Source: DASUPK01 sp963795665
GTDB taxonomy: Bacteria; Actinomycetota; Thermoleophilia; Solirubrobacterales; 70-9
Length of the DNA: 64,000 bases
Direction of reading: 5' to 3'
NCBI GenBank assembly: GCA_963795665.1
Contig: CAWCIP010000005.1
Location: 62,001 to 126,000, forward strand
Position 1 is the stretch's first letter, and every line of letters begins with the position of its first letter. Both the position numbers and the translations under genes were made by a program. This document shows, piece by piece, positions 49,376 to 57,477 of this stretch. Below the pieces are notes generated by a model. It was given only the letters and a program-made list of their open reading frames with translations. It was not told the origin of the DNA and made no database searches.

Positions 49376-50295
49376 CAGACCAGCGCCCCGGCGAGCCGCT
49401 CCAGGGAGGAGACGTCGAGCGACGGCTTGAAGATGAACGGCAGGGTCTTGACTGGCGAGGAGACGGCCTTCTTCAGCCGCTGCAGCTGTTCCCGCTGGGA
49501 GCGCGAGCGGCGATATTCCGAGAGCGCCGCGCGAACAGCCGCCTTGGCGGGGCCGTCGGCCTCGTCGAGGGCCCTTTCCAGCTCTGACGCCTCGCCCTTG
49601 GCGAAGCGCTCGGGGTAGATCGCGTTCATGTAGACGCGGTCGACGGACATTCCGATGTCATTGGTGAGCTGCTCCTCGAGGGAGGCCGACTCGTTGACGG
49701 GCATCTCCTCGGGCAGGGAGACGATCGCAACGCCGGTCGCATCGTGGTCGGTGATGAACCGGTCGAGCTCCTGTGCCTGGTTGTGCACGGGGCCGACTCG
49801 CGCGATGTTCGCGAAGGTGCGCGGCGTCTGCAGGAAGCCGATCCCGTGCCCGGTCGCGGGGGCGTCGACAATCACCAGGTCGTACTCGCGCGCCTTCTTC
49901 ACCTTGCGGTTGGGCTGGGCGAGCTCCCAGATCTTCCCGATCGTGAGCAGCTCCTTGAGGCCGGGGGTGGCGGCGGCCAGGTAGTTGAAGATTCGGGAGC
50001 GAACGAGCAGGTCGCGCATGGCGCGGACCTTGAGCTGGAGCAGCAGGTACTCGCGCATGGAGTGGTCCGGATCGATCGAGATCGCCCAGAGGTCGTCGGA
50101 GACCTCGACCTCGTGGAATCCCACCTCGGCGCGCCTGAAGACGCGTGAGGCGGTCTCCTGGCCGCCGATCTCGCAGACGATCGTGCGCTTGCCCCGGGCG
50201 GCCGCGGCCAGGCCCAGGGCGATCGAGATCGTGGACTTTCCGACGCCTCCCTTGCCGGTCACGAAGACCAGCCGCTTGTCGAGTAGTTCAGGCAT
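49375..50295 (-). CDS. Get3/ArsA-like ATPase, proximal gene of pair
   Basis: The 306 residues from ATG 50295 start LDKRLVFVTGKGGVGKSTIS with the Walker A at about residues 15-24. CEIGGQETASRVFRRAEVGF, DLVIVDAPATGHGIGFLQTP (switch II), VAIVSLPEEMPVNESASLEEQL and a C-terminal DVSSLERLAGAL follow. The frame is open further upstream, but that stretch is Arg-rich without homologous motifs, so the ATG just before the first strand is used. The TGATG overlap with the distal gene implies coupled translation and a fixed ratio. Confidence 0.85.
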   Translation of the reverse strand: MPELLDKRLVFVTGKGGVGKSTISIALGLAAAARGKRTIVCEIGGQETASRVFRRAEVGFHEVEVSDDLWAISIDPDHSMREYLLLQLKVRAMRDLLVRSRIFNYLAAATPGLKELLTIGKIWELAQPNRKVKKAREYDLVIVDAPATGHGIGFLQTPRTFANIARVGPVHNQAQELDRFITDHDATGVAIVSLPEEMPVNESASLEEQLTNDIGMSVDRVYMNAIYPERFAKGEASELERALDEADGPAKAAVRAALSEYRRSRSQREQLQRLKKAVSSPVKTLPFIFKPSLDVSSLERLAGALV

Positions 50296-50519
50296 GCGGG
50301 CGGATTCTTCCAACTTGATGACCAATTCCACGACCCCGCACGCCCGTGGACGTGCCTGGCCGTCGCATCTCGTCGTCCTCGGGCTCGCCTTTGGCACCAC
50401 CAAAGGCTTCGCCCTGCGTCCTCGACCTGCTCGGCCAGACCCACCCACGGGCGTACGTTGCCGTGCAATTGATCATCTGAGAAGGAATGCGGGCCTCGCC
50501 TGCGAAATAGCGCGCTTAG

Positions 50520-51479
50520 ATGCCAAGTTTCCGCCGAAAGCAGACCGCTGAGAAAGCGGATGAGGCAGGGCGCATGAGGCCCGAGGACCTCGTTCAGCCC
50601 AAGCCCGACTCGACAAAGTCGGCGGCCACAAAAAACGCCGCCGGATCTACGGGCAAGGCTGACAAGTCCTCCAAGAGCGCCTCGAAGCCCGCCAAGCAGC
50701 CGGACTCGCCCAAGAACAAGGGCCCGGCCAAGGTGATCGCCTTCGCCAACCAGAAGGGCGGCGTCGCCAAGACGACCACTGCGCTCAACCTTGCAGTCGC
50801 CTTCAAGGAGTCCGGCCACCGCGTCCTCGCGGTCGACATGGACCCCCAGGGCAACCTGACCATGAGCCAGGGCGTCGACCCTGACAAGGTCGAGAAGAGC
50901 ATGTTCGACGTGCTCGTCCACCGGACGCCGATCCGCGAGATCATCGTCGAGCGCGAGATCGACGTCGCTGTCGCCTCGATCGACCTGGCCGGCGCCGAGA
51001 TCGCGATGAGCACGCAGATTGGCCGCGAGCGGGCGCTGGAGAAGGCCCTCGACGAGGTCAAGGACGACTACGACTTCATCTGCATCGACACGCCCCCGAG
51101 CCTCGGCCTGCTGACGGTCAACGCGCTGACGGCGGCGAACAAGGTGATCGTGCCCGTCCAGTGCGAGTACCTCTCGATGCGCGGGCTCGTCCAGCTTCAG
51201 AACACGCTCACGATGATCCGGGAGAACCTCAACCCCGGCGTCGAAATCGAGGGCATCCTGCCGACGATGCTCGACTCGCGGACCGTCCACGCCAAGGAGG
51301 CGGTGGAGATCCTCGAGGAGAACTTCGGCGAGCTCGTCTTCAAGTCGCGGATCCGCAAGGCGATCAAGTTCGCCGAGGCGCCGGTCCGCGGATCGTCCGT
51401 GCTCAAGTACGACCCCACCGGAAAGGCCGCGGGCGCTTACCGCGACCTCGCAAAGGAGGTCCTCACTCATGGCTCGTAG
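50520..51479 (+). CDS. parA: ParA/Soj-family partition ATPase
   Basis: Walker-type ATPase that positions DNA or protein cargo on the nucleoid. The 319 residues start with a 75-residue basic, Lys/Ser/Ala-rich stretch. The ParA core follows: FANQKGGVAKTTTALNLA (deviant Walker A, about residues 75-92), AVDMDPQGNLTMSQG, FICIDTPPSLGLLTVNAL and VPVQCEYLSMRGLVQL. It differs from the usual chromosomal gene by having no parB after it; it overlaps an ftsZ gene by 11 nt instead. The ATPase may therefore help place the division ring, as MipZ or PomZ do, though chromosomal ParA function is not excluded. Confidence 0.88.
   Translation: MPSFRRKQTAEKADEAGRMRPEDLVQPKPDSTKSAATKNAAGSTGKADKSSKSASKPAKQPDSPKNKGPAKVIAFANQKGGVAKTTTALNLAVAFKESGHRVLAVDMDPQGNLTMSQGVDPDKVEKSMFDVLVHRTPIREIIVEREIDVAVASIDLAGAEIAMSTQIGRERALEKALDEVKDDYDFICIDTPPSLGLLTVNALTAANKVIVPVQCEYLSMRGLVQLQNTLTMIRENLNPGVEIEGILPTMLDSRTVHAKEAVEILEENFGELVFKSRIRKAIKFAEAPVRGSSVLKYDPTGKAAGAYRDLAKEVLTHGS
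51452..51460 (+). promoter_or_regulatory. Consensus Shine-Dalgarno site of ftsZ inside parA
   Basis: AAAGGAGGT, 8 nt before the ftsZ ATG (51469) and within the last codons of parA. It is the strongest ribosome site in the window and fixes the start upstream of the Pro-rich extension, so the extension is translated. Confidence 0.85.
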
Positions 51480-53094
51480 GAAGCGCGCCAGCATGCGCGA
51501 GGGCCCCCTCGCCGATCTGTTCCGCTCGACCGAGGAGTCGGTCCCGCCGGAGGACGTCAAGGTGACGGCCAACGGCGGGGGCACCAAGTCGGTCGAGGTC
51601 GCGGTCGAGGAGCCGGCCCAGGAGACGCCGCTTCCCGAGCCGGTCCCCGAGCCCACTCCCGAGCCCGTCCCGGAGCCGACGCCGGATCCCGTCCCGGACC
51701 CGCTGCCCGGCCCGGAGCCCCTCCCCGAGCCGACTCCGCCGGAGCCGGTCGCCGAGGCTAAGGTCGAGGAGATCGAGATCCATCACGAGGGCCTCGAGCG
51801 CCTCATGGGCGGAACCGGCACCGACGTCCGCCCGGCGTTCGGCCGGGAGGAGCCCGATACGTCCTCTCCGACCCGTCAGCCCGTCGTGCCGCGCACGCAC
51901 CAGGCCGTCCTGCGGGTGGTCGGCGTGGGCGGTGCCGGAGTCAACGCCGTCAACCGCATGGTCGAGGCGGAGCTGCCCGGCGTGGAGTTCCTGGCGATCA
52001 ACACCGACCTTCAGTCCCTGCAGAACTCGAACGCGGATGTGACGCTGCACATCGGCGCCGAGCTCACGCGCGGCCTCGGATCCGGCTCCGATCCCCGGGT
52101 CGGCTATCGCGCCGCCTTCGAGGAGCAGGACAAGATCAAGGATCTGCTCAAGGGCTCCGACATGGTCTTCCTGGCCTCCGGGTCCGGCGGCGGGACCGGC
52201 ACGGGTGCCGCCCCTGTCGTCGCCAAGCTGGCCCGTGACATCGGCGCGCTCACCGTCGCCGCGGTCACCAAGCCTTTCTCATTCGAGGGCGCCCGCCGCA
52301 TGGCCCAGGCCGAGGAGGGCATCGCCGCCCTCGGCAAGGAGGTCGACACGATGATCGTCGTGCCGAACGAGCGCCTGCTGACGATCCTCGAGCGGCGCAC
52401 CTCGATCGTCGATGCCTTCAAGGTCGCCGATGACGTCCTGCGCCAGGCGGTCCAGGGCATCTCCGACCTGGTCATGCTGCCCGGCCTGATCAACCTCGAC
52501 TTCGCCGACGTCCGTACGACCATGATCGAGGCCGGCGACGCGATCCTCGGCATCGGCATGGGCTACGGGGAGCACCGGGCGACGATCGCCGCCGAGAAGG
52601 CCGTCTCCTCACCGCTGCTCGAGACCTCGGTCGAGGGCGCGCGCTCCATGCTTCTGTCGATCACCGGCGGTCCGGATCTCTCGCTGATCGAGGCGAGCGA
52701 GGCCGCCGAGGTGGTCAAGGCGGCCGCGCATCCGGAGGCCGAGATCATCTTCGGCGCCAGCGTGGACGACGACATGAGCGAGGAGGTCTGGGTCACCGTG
52801 ATCGCCACCCGCTTCGACGACGCCTTCTCACACCGTTACCGCCGTGACCGGCGCGACGAGCCGCGCGAGCCGCATGATCCCGACCGGGACGCGGCGCTGC
52901 GGCCCGAGCGCTACTCCGACCCCGCAGCCGACTGGCGCGGGGGTGGAGGCGCCCAGCCGCGCCGAGGCAGCGCGGACGAGCTCTATGGAGACGGCGTCTG
53001 GGGTCGTGGCGGCCTGGACCGCCGCCCCACGGAGCCGCGCAACATCGACGGCAGGATCCTCGACGTGCCCGAGTTCACCCCCGGGGACGACTAG
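51469..53094 (+). CDS. ftsZ: Cell division protein FtsZ with a long N-terminal Pro/Glu-rich extension
   Basis: Tubulin-like GTPase that forms the division ring. The 541 residues exceed the usual 380-420 because about 145 residues precede the GTPase. They comprise a basic start (ARRKRASMREGPLADLFRS), a PEP/PTP-repeat segment (about 55-95), and an acidic linker. The core has RVVGVGGAGVNAVNRMVEAE, INTDLQSLQNS, the T4 loop SGSGGGTGTGAAPV (about residue 240), VPNERLLTIL and LINLDFADVRTTM (T7 catalytic loop). A disordered Arg/Asp/Gly linker ends in ILDVPEFTPGDD, similar to the FtsZ C-terminal peptide. It overlaps parA. Confidence 0.92.
   Translation: MARRKRASMREGPLADLFRSTEESVPPEDVKVTANGGGTKSVEVAVEEPAQETPLPEPVPEPTPEPVPEPTPDPVPDPLPGPEPLPEPTPPEPVAEAKVEEIEIHHEGLERLMGGTGTDVRPAFGREEPDTSSPTRQPVVPRTHQAVLRVVGVGGAGVNAVNRMVEAELPGVEFLAINTDLQSLQNSNADVTLHIGAELTRGLGSGSDPRVGYRAAFEEQDKIKDLLKGSDMVFLASGSGGGTGTGAAPVVAKLARDIGALTVAAVTKPFSFEGARRMAQAEEGIAALGKEVDTMIVVPNERLLTILERRTSIVDAFKVADDVLRQAVQGISDLVMLPGLINLDFADVRTTMIEAGDAILGIGMGYGEHRATIAAEKAVSSPLLETSVEGARSMLLSITGGPDLSLIEASEAAEVVKAAAHPEAEIIFGASVDDDMSEEVWVTVIATRFDDAFSHRYRRDRRDEPREPHDPDRDAALRPERYSDPAADWRGGGGAQPRRGSADELYGDGVWGRGGLDRRPTEPRNIDGRILDVPEFTPGDD
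51635..51750 (+). repeat. Degenerate PEP/PTP-coding repeats in ftsZ
   Basis: Imperfect 12-24 nt units reading GAGCCGGTCCCCGAGCCC and variants. They encode the Pro/Glu spacer between the basic start and the GTPase core of FtsZ. Confidence 0.65.
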
Positions 53095-53197
53095 CGCCGC
53101 CCCGATTTTTCGGGTGGTTTTCAGGTCGGCGGAGACTTACGCTGTACCGCGTCCGGGGGGCGTGGGGGCTCCCCTTGAACCACTTCAAGGAGGAACG

Positions 53198-53752
53198 ATG
53201 GAAATGGGGAAATCAGTGCCGGCGCGGCGCCTGACCGTGATCGCTTTGGCGGCGCTGCTGGCGCTGAGCGTCGCCTTTGCTGCGGACAGTGCCAGTGCAT
53301 CGGGGACTGGCCGAGCCGTGGTGGCTAAGAAGAAGTGCAAGAAGAAGGGCAAGAAGTCGGCCTCGGCGGCCAAGAAGAAGTGCAAGAAGAAGAAGACCAC
53401 CCCGGTTGTGGTACCTCCCGTGACGCCTCCGCCGACGCCTCCGCCAGCGCCCCTGGCCCTAACGGACGCACAGGTGATCACCCGCGTCAGCCAGAAGGCC
53501 AATCAGTACTGCGTCGTGGACCCGGACTGCATCGACTCGGGCTACTACTACGAAGGTGATCCGTCCACGGCCGCCTGCGACTTGAGGACGACCTATGTCT
53601 GGGCGTGCTACGGCTGGAACGATGAGGACAACGGCACCGACCCCGTTTTCACTTGCGCCTTCCGCGAGATTGTGGAGCGAAGTGGATTCAACAGCGTCAC
53701 CTCCCACCAGGACCTCAATTACGGGACGGACGGCTGGAATTGCGGGGTCTGA
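53198..53752 (+). CDS. Secreted Lys/Cys-linker protein with a Cys-rich domain
   Basis: The 184 residues have a signal peptide (about 1-35), the basic linker KKKCKKKGKKSASAAKKKCK (about 43-62), a Pro-rich segment VPPVTPPPTPPPAPL and a compact C-terminal domain with six Cys. That domain includes YCVVDPDCIDSGYYYEG, YVWACYGWNDEDNGTD, FTCAFREIVERSG and a terminal WNCGV. AAGGAGG lies 4 nt before the ATG at 53198, and the frame upstream of it belongs to ftsZ shadow sequence. The linker matches the one in the Ig-like protein at 10675, although the downstream domains differ. Function is unknown; it is likely cell-wall associated. Confidence 0.68.
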   Translation: MEMGKSVPARRLTVIALAALLALSVAFAADSASASGTGRAVVAKKKCKKKGKKSASAAKKKCKKKKTTPVVVPPVTPPPTPPPAPLALTDAQVITRVSQKANQYCVVDPDCIDSGYYYEGDPSTAACDLRTTYVWACYGWNDEDNGTDPVFTCAFREIVERSGFNSVTSHQDLNYGTDGWNCGV

Positions 53753-53795
53753 CCCCCGCCTGGCGCGGATAGCACCCGCTGAGCAAGCGACAGAG

Positions 53796-53819
53796 ACCGG
53801 CCGGCGAGAGCCGGCCGGT
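53796..53819. terminator. Perfect hairpin after the secreted-protein gene
   Basis: ACCGGCCGGC, GAGA tetraloop, GCCGGCCGGT: a 10-bp stem followed by TCCGTT. It lies between two genes in the same direction, 44 bp after one stop and 36 bp before the next start. Confidence 0.6.
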
Positions 53820-53842
53820 TCCGTTCCAGGGGTCACCCCGCC

Positions 53843-53848
53843 TACGCT
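53843..53848 (+). promoter_or_regulatory. -10 element of the gamma-glutamyltransferase gene
   Basis: TACGCT, 6 nt before the ATG at 53855. Confidence 0.45.
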
Positions 53849-53854
53849 GCCTGG

Positions 53855-55459
53855 ATGAGCGAGAGGAGGGGAGTGGTCGCGGCGGGCCATCCGCTGACCG
53901 CGGAGGCCGGCGCTCAGGTCCTCCGTGAGGGTGGGAACGCCGTCGACGCCGCGATCTGCGCCGCGCTCACCTCGTTCGTCTGCGAGAGCCAGCTGACGGG
54001 CTTCGGGGCGGGCGGGTTCATGATGGTCCACCAGGGCGGCGAGCCGGACACGCTGATCGACTTCTTCGTCGCCGCAGGCGGTGCCGACGGTGTTGAGCGG
54101 ACGGCGGAGCTGGTGCCCATCCCCGTCTACTTCGACGAGACGCCCCAGACCTTCAACTGCGGAGCCGCCTCCTGCGGCGTGCCGGGGAACCCGGCGGGCC
54201 TGGAGCATGCCTGGCGGCGTTTCGGGTCGGTTCCTCTCGATCGGCTCGCCCGGCCCGGCGTGGAGCTTGGCCGCGAGGGTGTGACGTTGACGCGAGAGGC
54301 GGAGTACTTCCACGAGATCCTCCACCCGATCCTGATCTCGACGCCGGAGTCGGCCGCCCTCTACACCCCCGACGGAGAGCAGCTGGTCGAGGGCGACACC
54401 TTCCACTACCCGGAGATGGCGGACGCGCTCGAGCGCTTCGCCGCCGACGGCGCCGAGCCCTTCTACCGGGGAGAGGTGGCGCGAGCGGTCTGCGACTGGG
54501 TGCGCGAGCGCGGCGGGACGCTGGGGATGGACGACATGGCCGCCTACGAGCCGATCGAGCGCCGCCCGGTCACCGCCAGATTTCGCGGGCACGACGTCCT
54601 CACCAACCCTCCGCCGTCCTCGGGAGGGATCCTGATCGGCTACTCGCTCGGCCTCCTCGAGCGGCTCGGCTCGAGCAGCGGGGTGGAGGAGATCGTCGCC
54701 GCGACCGAGGCGGCCAACGCCAGGCGCTCGGACGACTTCCACGAGGGGCTGCACGACGAGGAATACGTCGAGCGCTTCCTCTCCTCCGACCTCGACGCGG
54801 TCGCGTCACGGATCCGCGATGGGGAGTGGGTTGGAGGCCACGGCGGGGCCGGCGGCCCGGATAGTGCGAGGGCGCGCGACAGCGCGACCCGTGACATGGA
54901 CGATCGTCTCGGGTCGACCACCCACCTCTCGGTCCTGGACGCCGACGGCAACTGCGCGTCGGTCACCTGCTCCAACGGGACCGGCTCCGGGGTCGTCGTG
55001 CCCGGCACCGGGGTGCACGTCAACAACATGCTCGGCGAGGAGGACCTCAATCCGCACGGCTTCCACCGGATCCCGCCCGGGCGCCGGGTGAGCTCGATGA
55101 TGTCGCCCACCCTCGCCCTCCGCGATGGCGAGGTTGTGCTGGGTCTCGGCAGCGCCGGCTCCAACCGGATCCGCTCGGCGATCCTGCAGACGGTCGTCAG
55201 GGTGCTGGACCAGCGGATGGACGCCGGGGAGGCTGTGCAGGCGGGGCGCCTCCACTTCGAGGCTGGGACCGTGCAGGCGGAGCCCGGTGTCGAGCAGAGT
55301 GCCCTGGACGACCTCGAGAACCGCGGCGTCCCGGTTGTCTCCTGGAAACGGAAGAACCTCTATTTCGGCGGCGTCCAGGCGGTGAGGCGCGACCCGGCGA
55401 GCGGCGAGCTCAGCGGAGGCGGCGACCCGCGTCGCGGCGGCGCCGTCGCGTTCGCCTGA
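53855..55459 (+). CDS. ggt: Gamma-glutamyltransferase family enzyme
   Basis: Ntn-hydrolase that transfers or hydrolyses gamma-glutamyl groups; self-cleaves into two subunits. The 534 residues include AAGHPLTAEAGAQVLREGGNAVDAA (about 9-33), GFGAGGFMMVHQ, the ligand loop NPPPSSGGILIGYSL and LGSTTHLSVLDADGNCAS, where Thr at about residue 353 is the cleavage/catalytic residue. SSMMSPTLAL and LGLGSAGSNRIRSAILQ follow. There is no obvious signal peptide (MSERRGVVAAGHP), so it may act in the cytoplasm. A role in ergothioneine or glutathione-like turnover is possible, but the genes are far apart. The stop abuts the convergent Lon-N gene. Confidence 0.86.
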   Translation: MSERRGVVAAGHPLTAEAGAQVLREGGNAVDAAICAALTSFVCESQLTGFGAGGFMMVHQGGEPDTLIDFFVAAGGADGVERTAELVPIPVYFDETPQTFNCGAASCGVPGNPAGLEHAWRRFGSVPLDRLARPGVELGREGVTLTREAEYFHEILHPILISTPESAALYTPDGEQLVEGDTFHYPEMADALERFAADGAEPFYRGEVARAVCDWVRERGGTLGMDDMAAYEPIERRPVTARFRGHDVLTNPPPSSGGILIGYSLGLLERLGSSSGVEEIVAATEAANARRSDDFHEGLHDEEYVERFLSSDLDAVASRIRDGEWVGGHGGAGGPDSARARDSATRDMDDRLGSTTHLSVLDADGNCASVTCSNGTGSGVVVPGTGVHVNNMLGEEDLNPHGFHRIPPGRRVSSMMSPTLALRDGEVVLGLGSAGSNRIRSAILQTVVRVLDQRMDAGEAVQAGRLHFEAGTVQAEPGVEQSALDDLENRGVPVVSWKRKNLYFGGVQAVRRDPASGELSGGGDPRRGGAVAFA

Positions 55460-56092
55460 CTACTCGGGTAACCCGGGGAAGTGGACCTTGCCGTTGCCGC
55501 TGGCGCGCTCAGCGGCCTCCTCGGCGCGCTCCAGCGCCTTGCCTACGGCGCCCAGGGCGTTGGCCAACAGCGCCATGCGGTCGTCCTCGTCGCGCATCTC
55601 GAGGAGCTGCTGCTTGGTCTCCGGCGGCAGCTCGATGCGCGCCGCGATCGCGTAGGCGGTTGCGCCCTCGAGCTCCTCGGGCTCCGGGCGCTCCCCGGTG
55701 GCCCGCTCCGCGAGCTCCGCGAACGTCTCGCGGGCGGCGGTGGCGGACGCCTCGTCTATCGGAGGCACGTCCTGGTCGGGGATCAGCTCGACCTCGCCGG
55801 TCGGAAACTCCGGTGACTCGAAGCGGTCGATCACCTTGAACGGCGCCTCGCCGCTGACCACGATGTTCATGCGCCCGTCGTCGAAGCGCTCGAGCACGTC
55901 GTCGATCCGCGCGGTGCAGCCAACGGAGCGCGCGCCATCGTCGTCCCGCAGGACGACCCCGAAGGGCTCTCCCTGCTCGAGTGCCGTTCCGACCATCCTC
56001 TTGTAGCGCTCCTCGAAGATGTGCAGCGGGACCTGCTCGCCCGGAAGCAGCACGAGGGGCAGCTCGAAGATCGGAAGCTCGAGACCCGCCAT
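55460..56092 (-). CDS. Lon N-terminal (LON substrate-binding) domain protein
   Basis: A 210-residue protein made of the Lon N-terminal (LAN/PUA-like) domain without AAA+ or protease parts. It has LELPIFELPLVLLPGEQVPLHIFEERYKRMV at its start, FGVVLRDDDGARSVGCTARIDDVLERFDDGRMNIVVSG in the middle and a helical bundle at the end. The ATG at 56092 is preferred to the upstream frame (to 56173) because the domain starts there and TAGAAT lies 8 nt upstream. Function of stand-alone Lon-N proteins is unknown, possibly substrate adaptor. Confidence 0.82.
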   Translation of the reverse strand: MAGLELPIFELPLVLLPGEQVPLHIFEERYKRMVGTALEQGEPFGVVLRDDDGARSVGCTARIDDVLERFDDGRMNIVVSGEAPFKVIDRFESPEFPTGEVELIPDQDVPPIDEASATAARETFAELAERATGERPEPEELEGATAYAIAARIELPPETKQQLLEMRDEDDRMALLANALGAVGKALERAEEAAERASGNGKVHFPGLPE

Positions 56093-56100
56093 CGCCGCCG

Positions 56101-56106
56101 ATTCTA
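56101..56106 (-). promoter_or_regulatory. -10 element of the Lon-N domain gene
   Basis: TAGAAT on the minus strand, 8 nt before the ATG at 56092. It decides against the longer ORF start at 56173. Confidence 0.5.
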
Positions 56107-56271
56107 GGGTCCGGCAAGGGACGACTGGTGGGATTGAGGTGGCCGAGGAGCGAGTGGGGCGGTGACGGTGCAAGCCGTGGCGTACTGATATGTACGCGAG
56201 GCTTGCGACGGTGCCGCCCCACGAAGCTCATCGGCTGCGTCAAGCCCGCCAGGTCGTTCATTGGCGGACCC

Positions 56272-56277
56272 TAGGAT
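56272..56277 (+). promoter_or_regulatory. -10 element of the adenylate cyclase gene
   Basis: TAGGAT, 6 nt (GGGAAG) before the GTG at 56284. The spacer is purine-rich, so a weak ribosome site cannot be excluded. Confidence 0.45.
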
Positions 56278-56283
56278 GGGAAG

Positions 56284-57408
56284 GTGGCCGGCATCGACTT
56301 CGAGGCTGAGGGGCTGCTCGGGGACCTCGAGGGGAAGCCGCGCGAGGCAAGGCTCGCCCTGCTCGAGGAGCTGGCCGAATCGGGCGTCCCGCTGGAAGAG
56401 CTGAGGCGCGCCGTCGAGGAGAACCGGCTCGTGCTGCTGCCGGTCGAGCGCGTCTTCGACCTGGGCGTCGAGCACTACACCGCGGCCGAGCTCGCCGAGC
56501 GCGCGGGGCTCGATCAGGTCTTCCTGATCCGCCTGCAGCAGGCGCTCGGGGCGCCGATCGCCCAGGACGACGAGCGCGCCTACTCGGAGGCGGACCTAGA
56601 GGCCGCCAAGCGGGCGAAGCTCTTCATCGACGCGGGACTCCCGGAGGAGAGCGTGTTGGAGACCTCCAGGATCATCGGTATCTCGATGGCCAACCTCGCC
56701 GACGCCAACCGCGACATGGTCGGCGAGGTCTTCACCGAGCCGGGCATCGACGAGCGGGAGCTCGCCATGCGCTACGCGGCCGCAGCCGAGACGATGCCGC
56801 CGCTGCTGGGCGAGACGCTGCTACACGCCTACCGAGTCCACCTGCGCGAGGCGATCCGCCAGGCTGTGGTCACCGAGGCGGAGCTGGCGCAGGGCAGGCT
56901 GTACGGGTCCGACGACGTCACGATCGCGTTCGCGGACCTCGTCGGCTTCACCCAGCTGGGCGAGATGCTCGAGATCGAGCAGCTCGGCCAGATGACCGGC
57001 CGTCTCTTCGAGCTCGCCTCGGAGGCGGCCAGGCCTCCCGTCCGGCTGGTGAAGATGATCGGGGATGCTGCGATGTTCTCCTCCCGGGAGCCATTGCCGC
57101 TGGTCGAGGCGGTCGTCGGCCTGGTCGACGCAGCGGGCACGGATGAGATCCCGTCGCTGAAGGCCGGCGTCGCGACGGGCCCGGCGCTCGGGCGCGGGGG
57201 CGATTGGTACGGGCGGCCGGTCAACCTCGCGGCCAGGATCACGAGCTTCGCCCGGCCGGACAGCGTCCTCGTCGCTGAAGAGGTGAGGGAAGCGCTGGAG
57301 TCCGCCGACGGCGACCGCTTCAGCTTCTCGTTCGCCGGCAAGCGCCGCTTCAAGGGGATCAGCGAGGAGACGGCGGTCCACCGCGTACGGGCGACGAACG
57401 GCGCCTGA
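56284..57408 (+). CDS. Class III adenylate cyclase with an Rv1264-like regulatory domain
   Basis: Makes cAMP from ATP; soluble. The 374 residues begin with a helical N-terminal domain (about 1-195) containing LLEELAESGVPLEELRRAVE, AAELAERAGLDQVFLIRLQQALG and AYSEADLEAAKRAKLFIDAG. This matches the pH-sensing regulatory domain of mycobacterial Rv1264. The catalytic domain starts VTIAFADLVGFTQLGE (metal-binding Asp about 217), with VKMIGDAAMF (second Asp about 260), YGRPVNLAARITSFARPDSV and RRFKGI. All key acidic residues are present. No cAMP-receptor gene is in the window. Confidence 0.85.
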   Translation: MAGIDFEAEGLLGDLEGKPREARLALLEELAESGVPLEELRRAVEENRLVLLPVERVFDLGVEHYTAAELAERAGLDQVFLIRLQQALGAPIAQDDERAYSEADLEAAKRAKLFIDAGLPEESVLETSRIIGISMANLADANRDMVGEVFTEPGIDERELAMRYAAAAETMPPLLGETLLHAYRVHLREAIRQAVVTEAELAQGRLYGSDDVTIAFADLVGFTQLGEMLEIEQLGQMTGRLFELASEAARPPVRLVKMIGDAAMFSSREPLPLVEAVVGLVDAAGTDEIPSLKAGVATGPALGRGGDWYGRPVNLAARITSFARPDSVLVAEEVREALESADGDRFSFSFAGKRRFKGISEETAVHRVRATNGA

Positions 57409-57477
57409 GCGCCGATTCGCTAATCCGCGCCTAACACTCGGCCGTAACAGTCAGCAGATCTCCGAGTCTGGACACAA

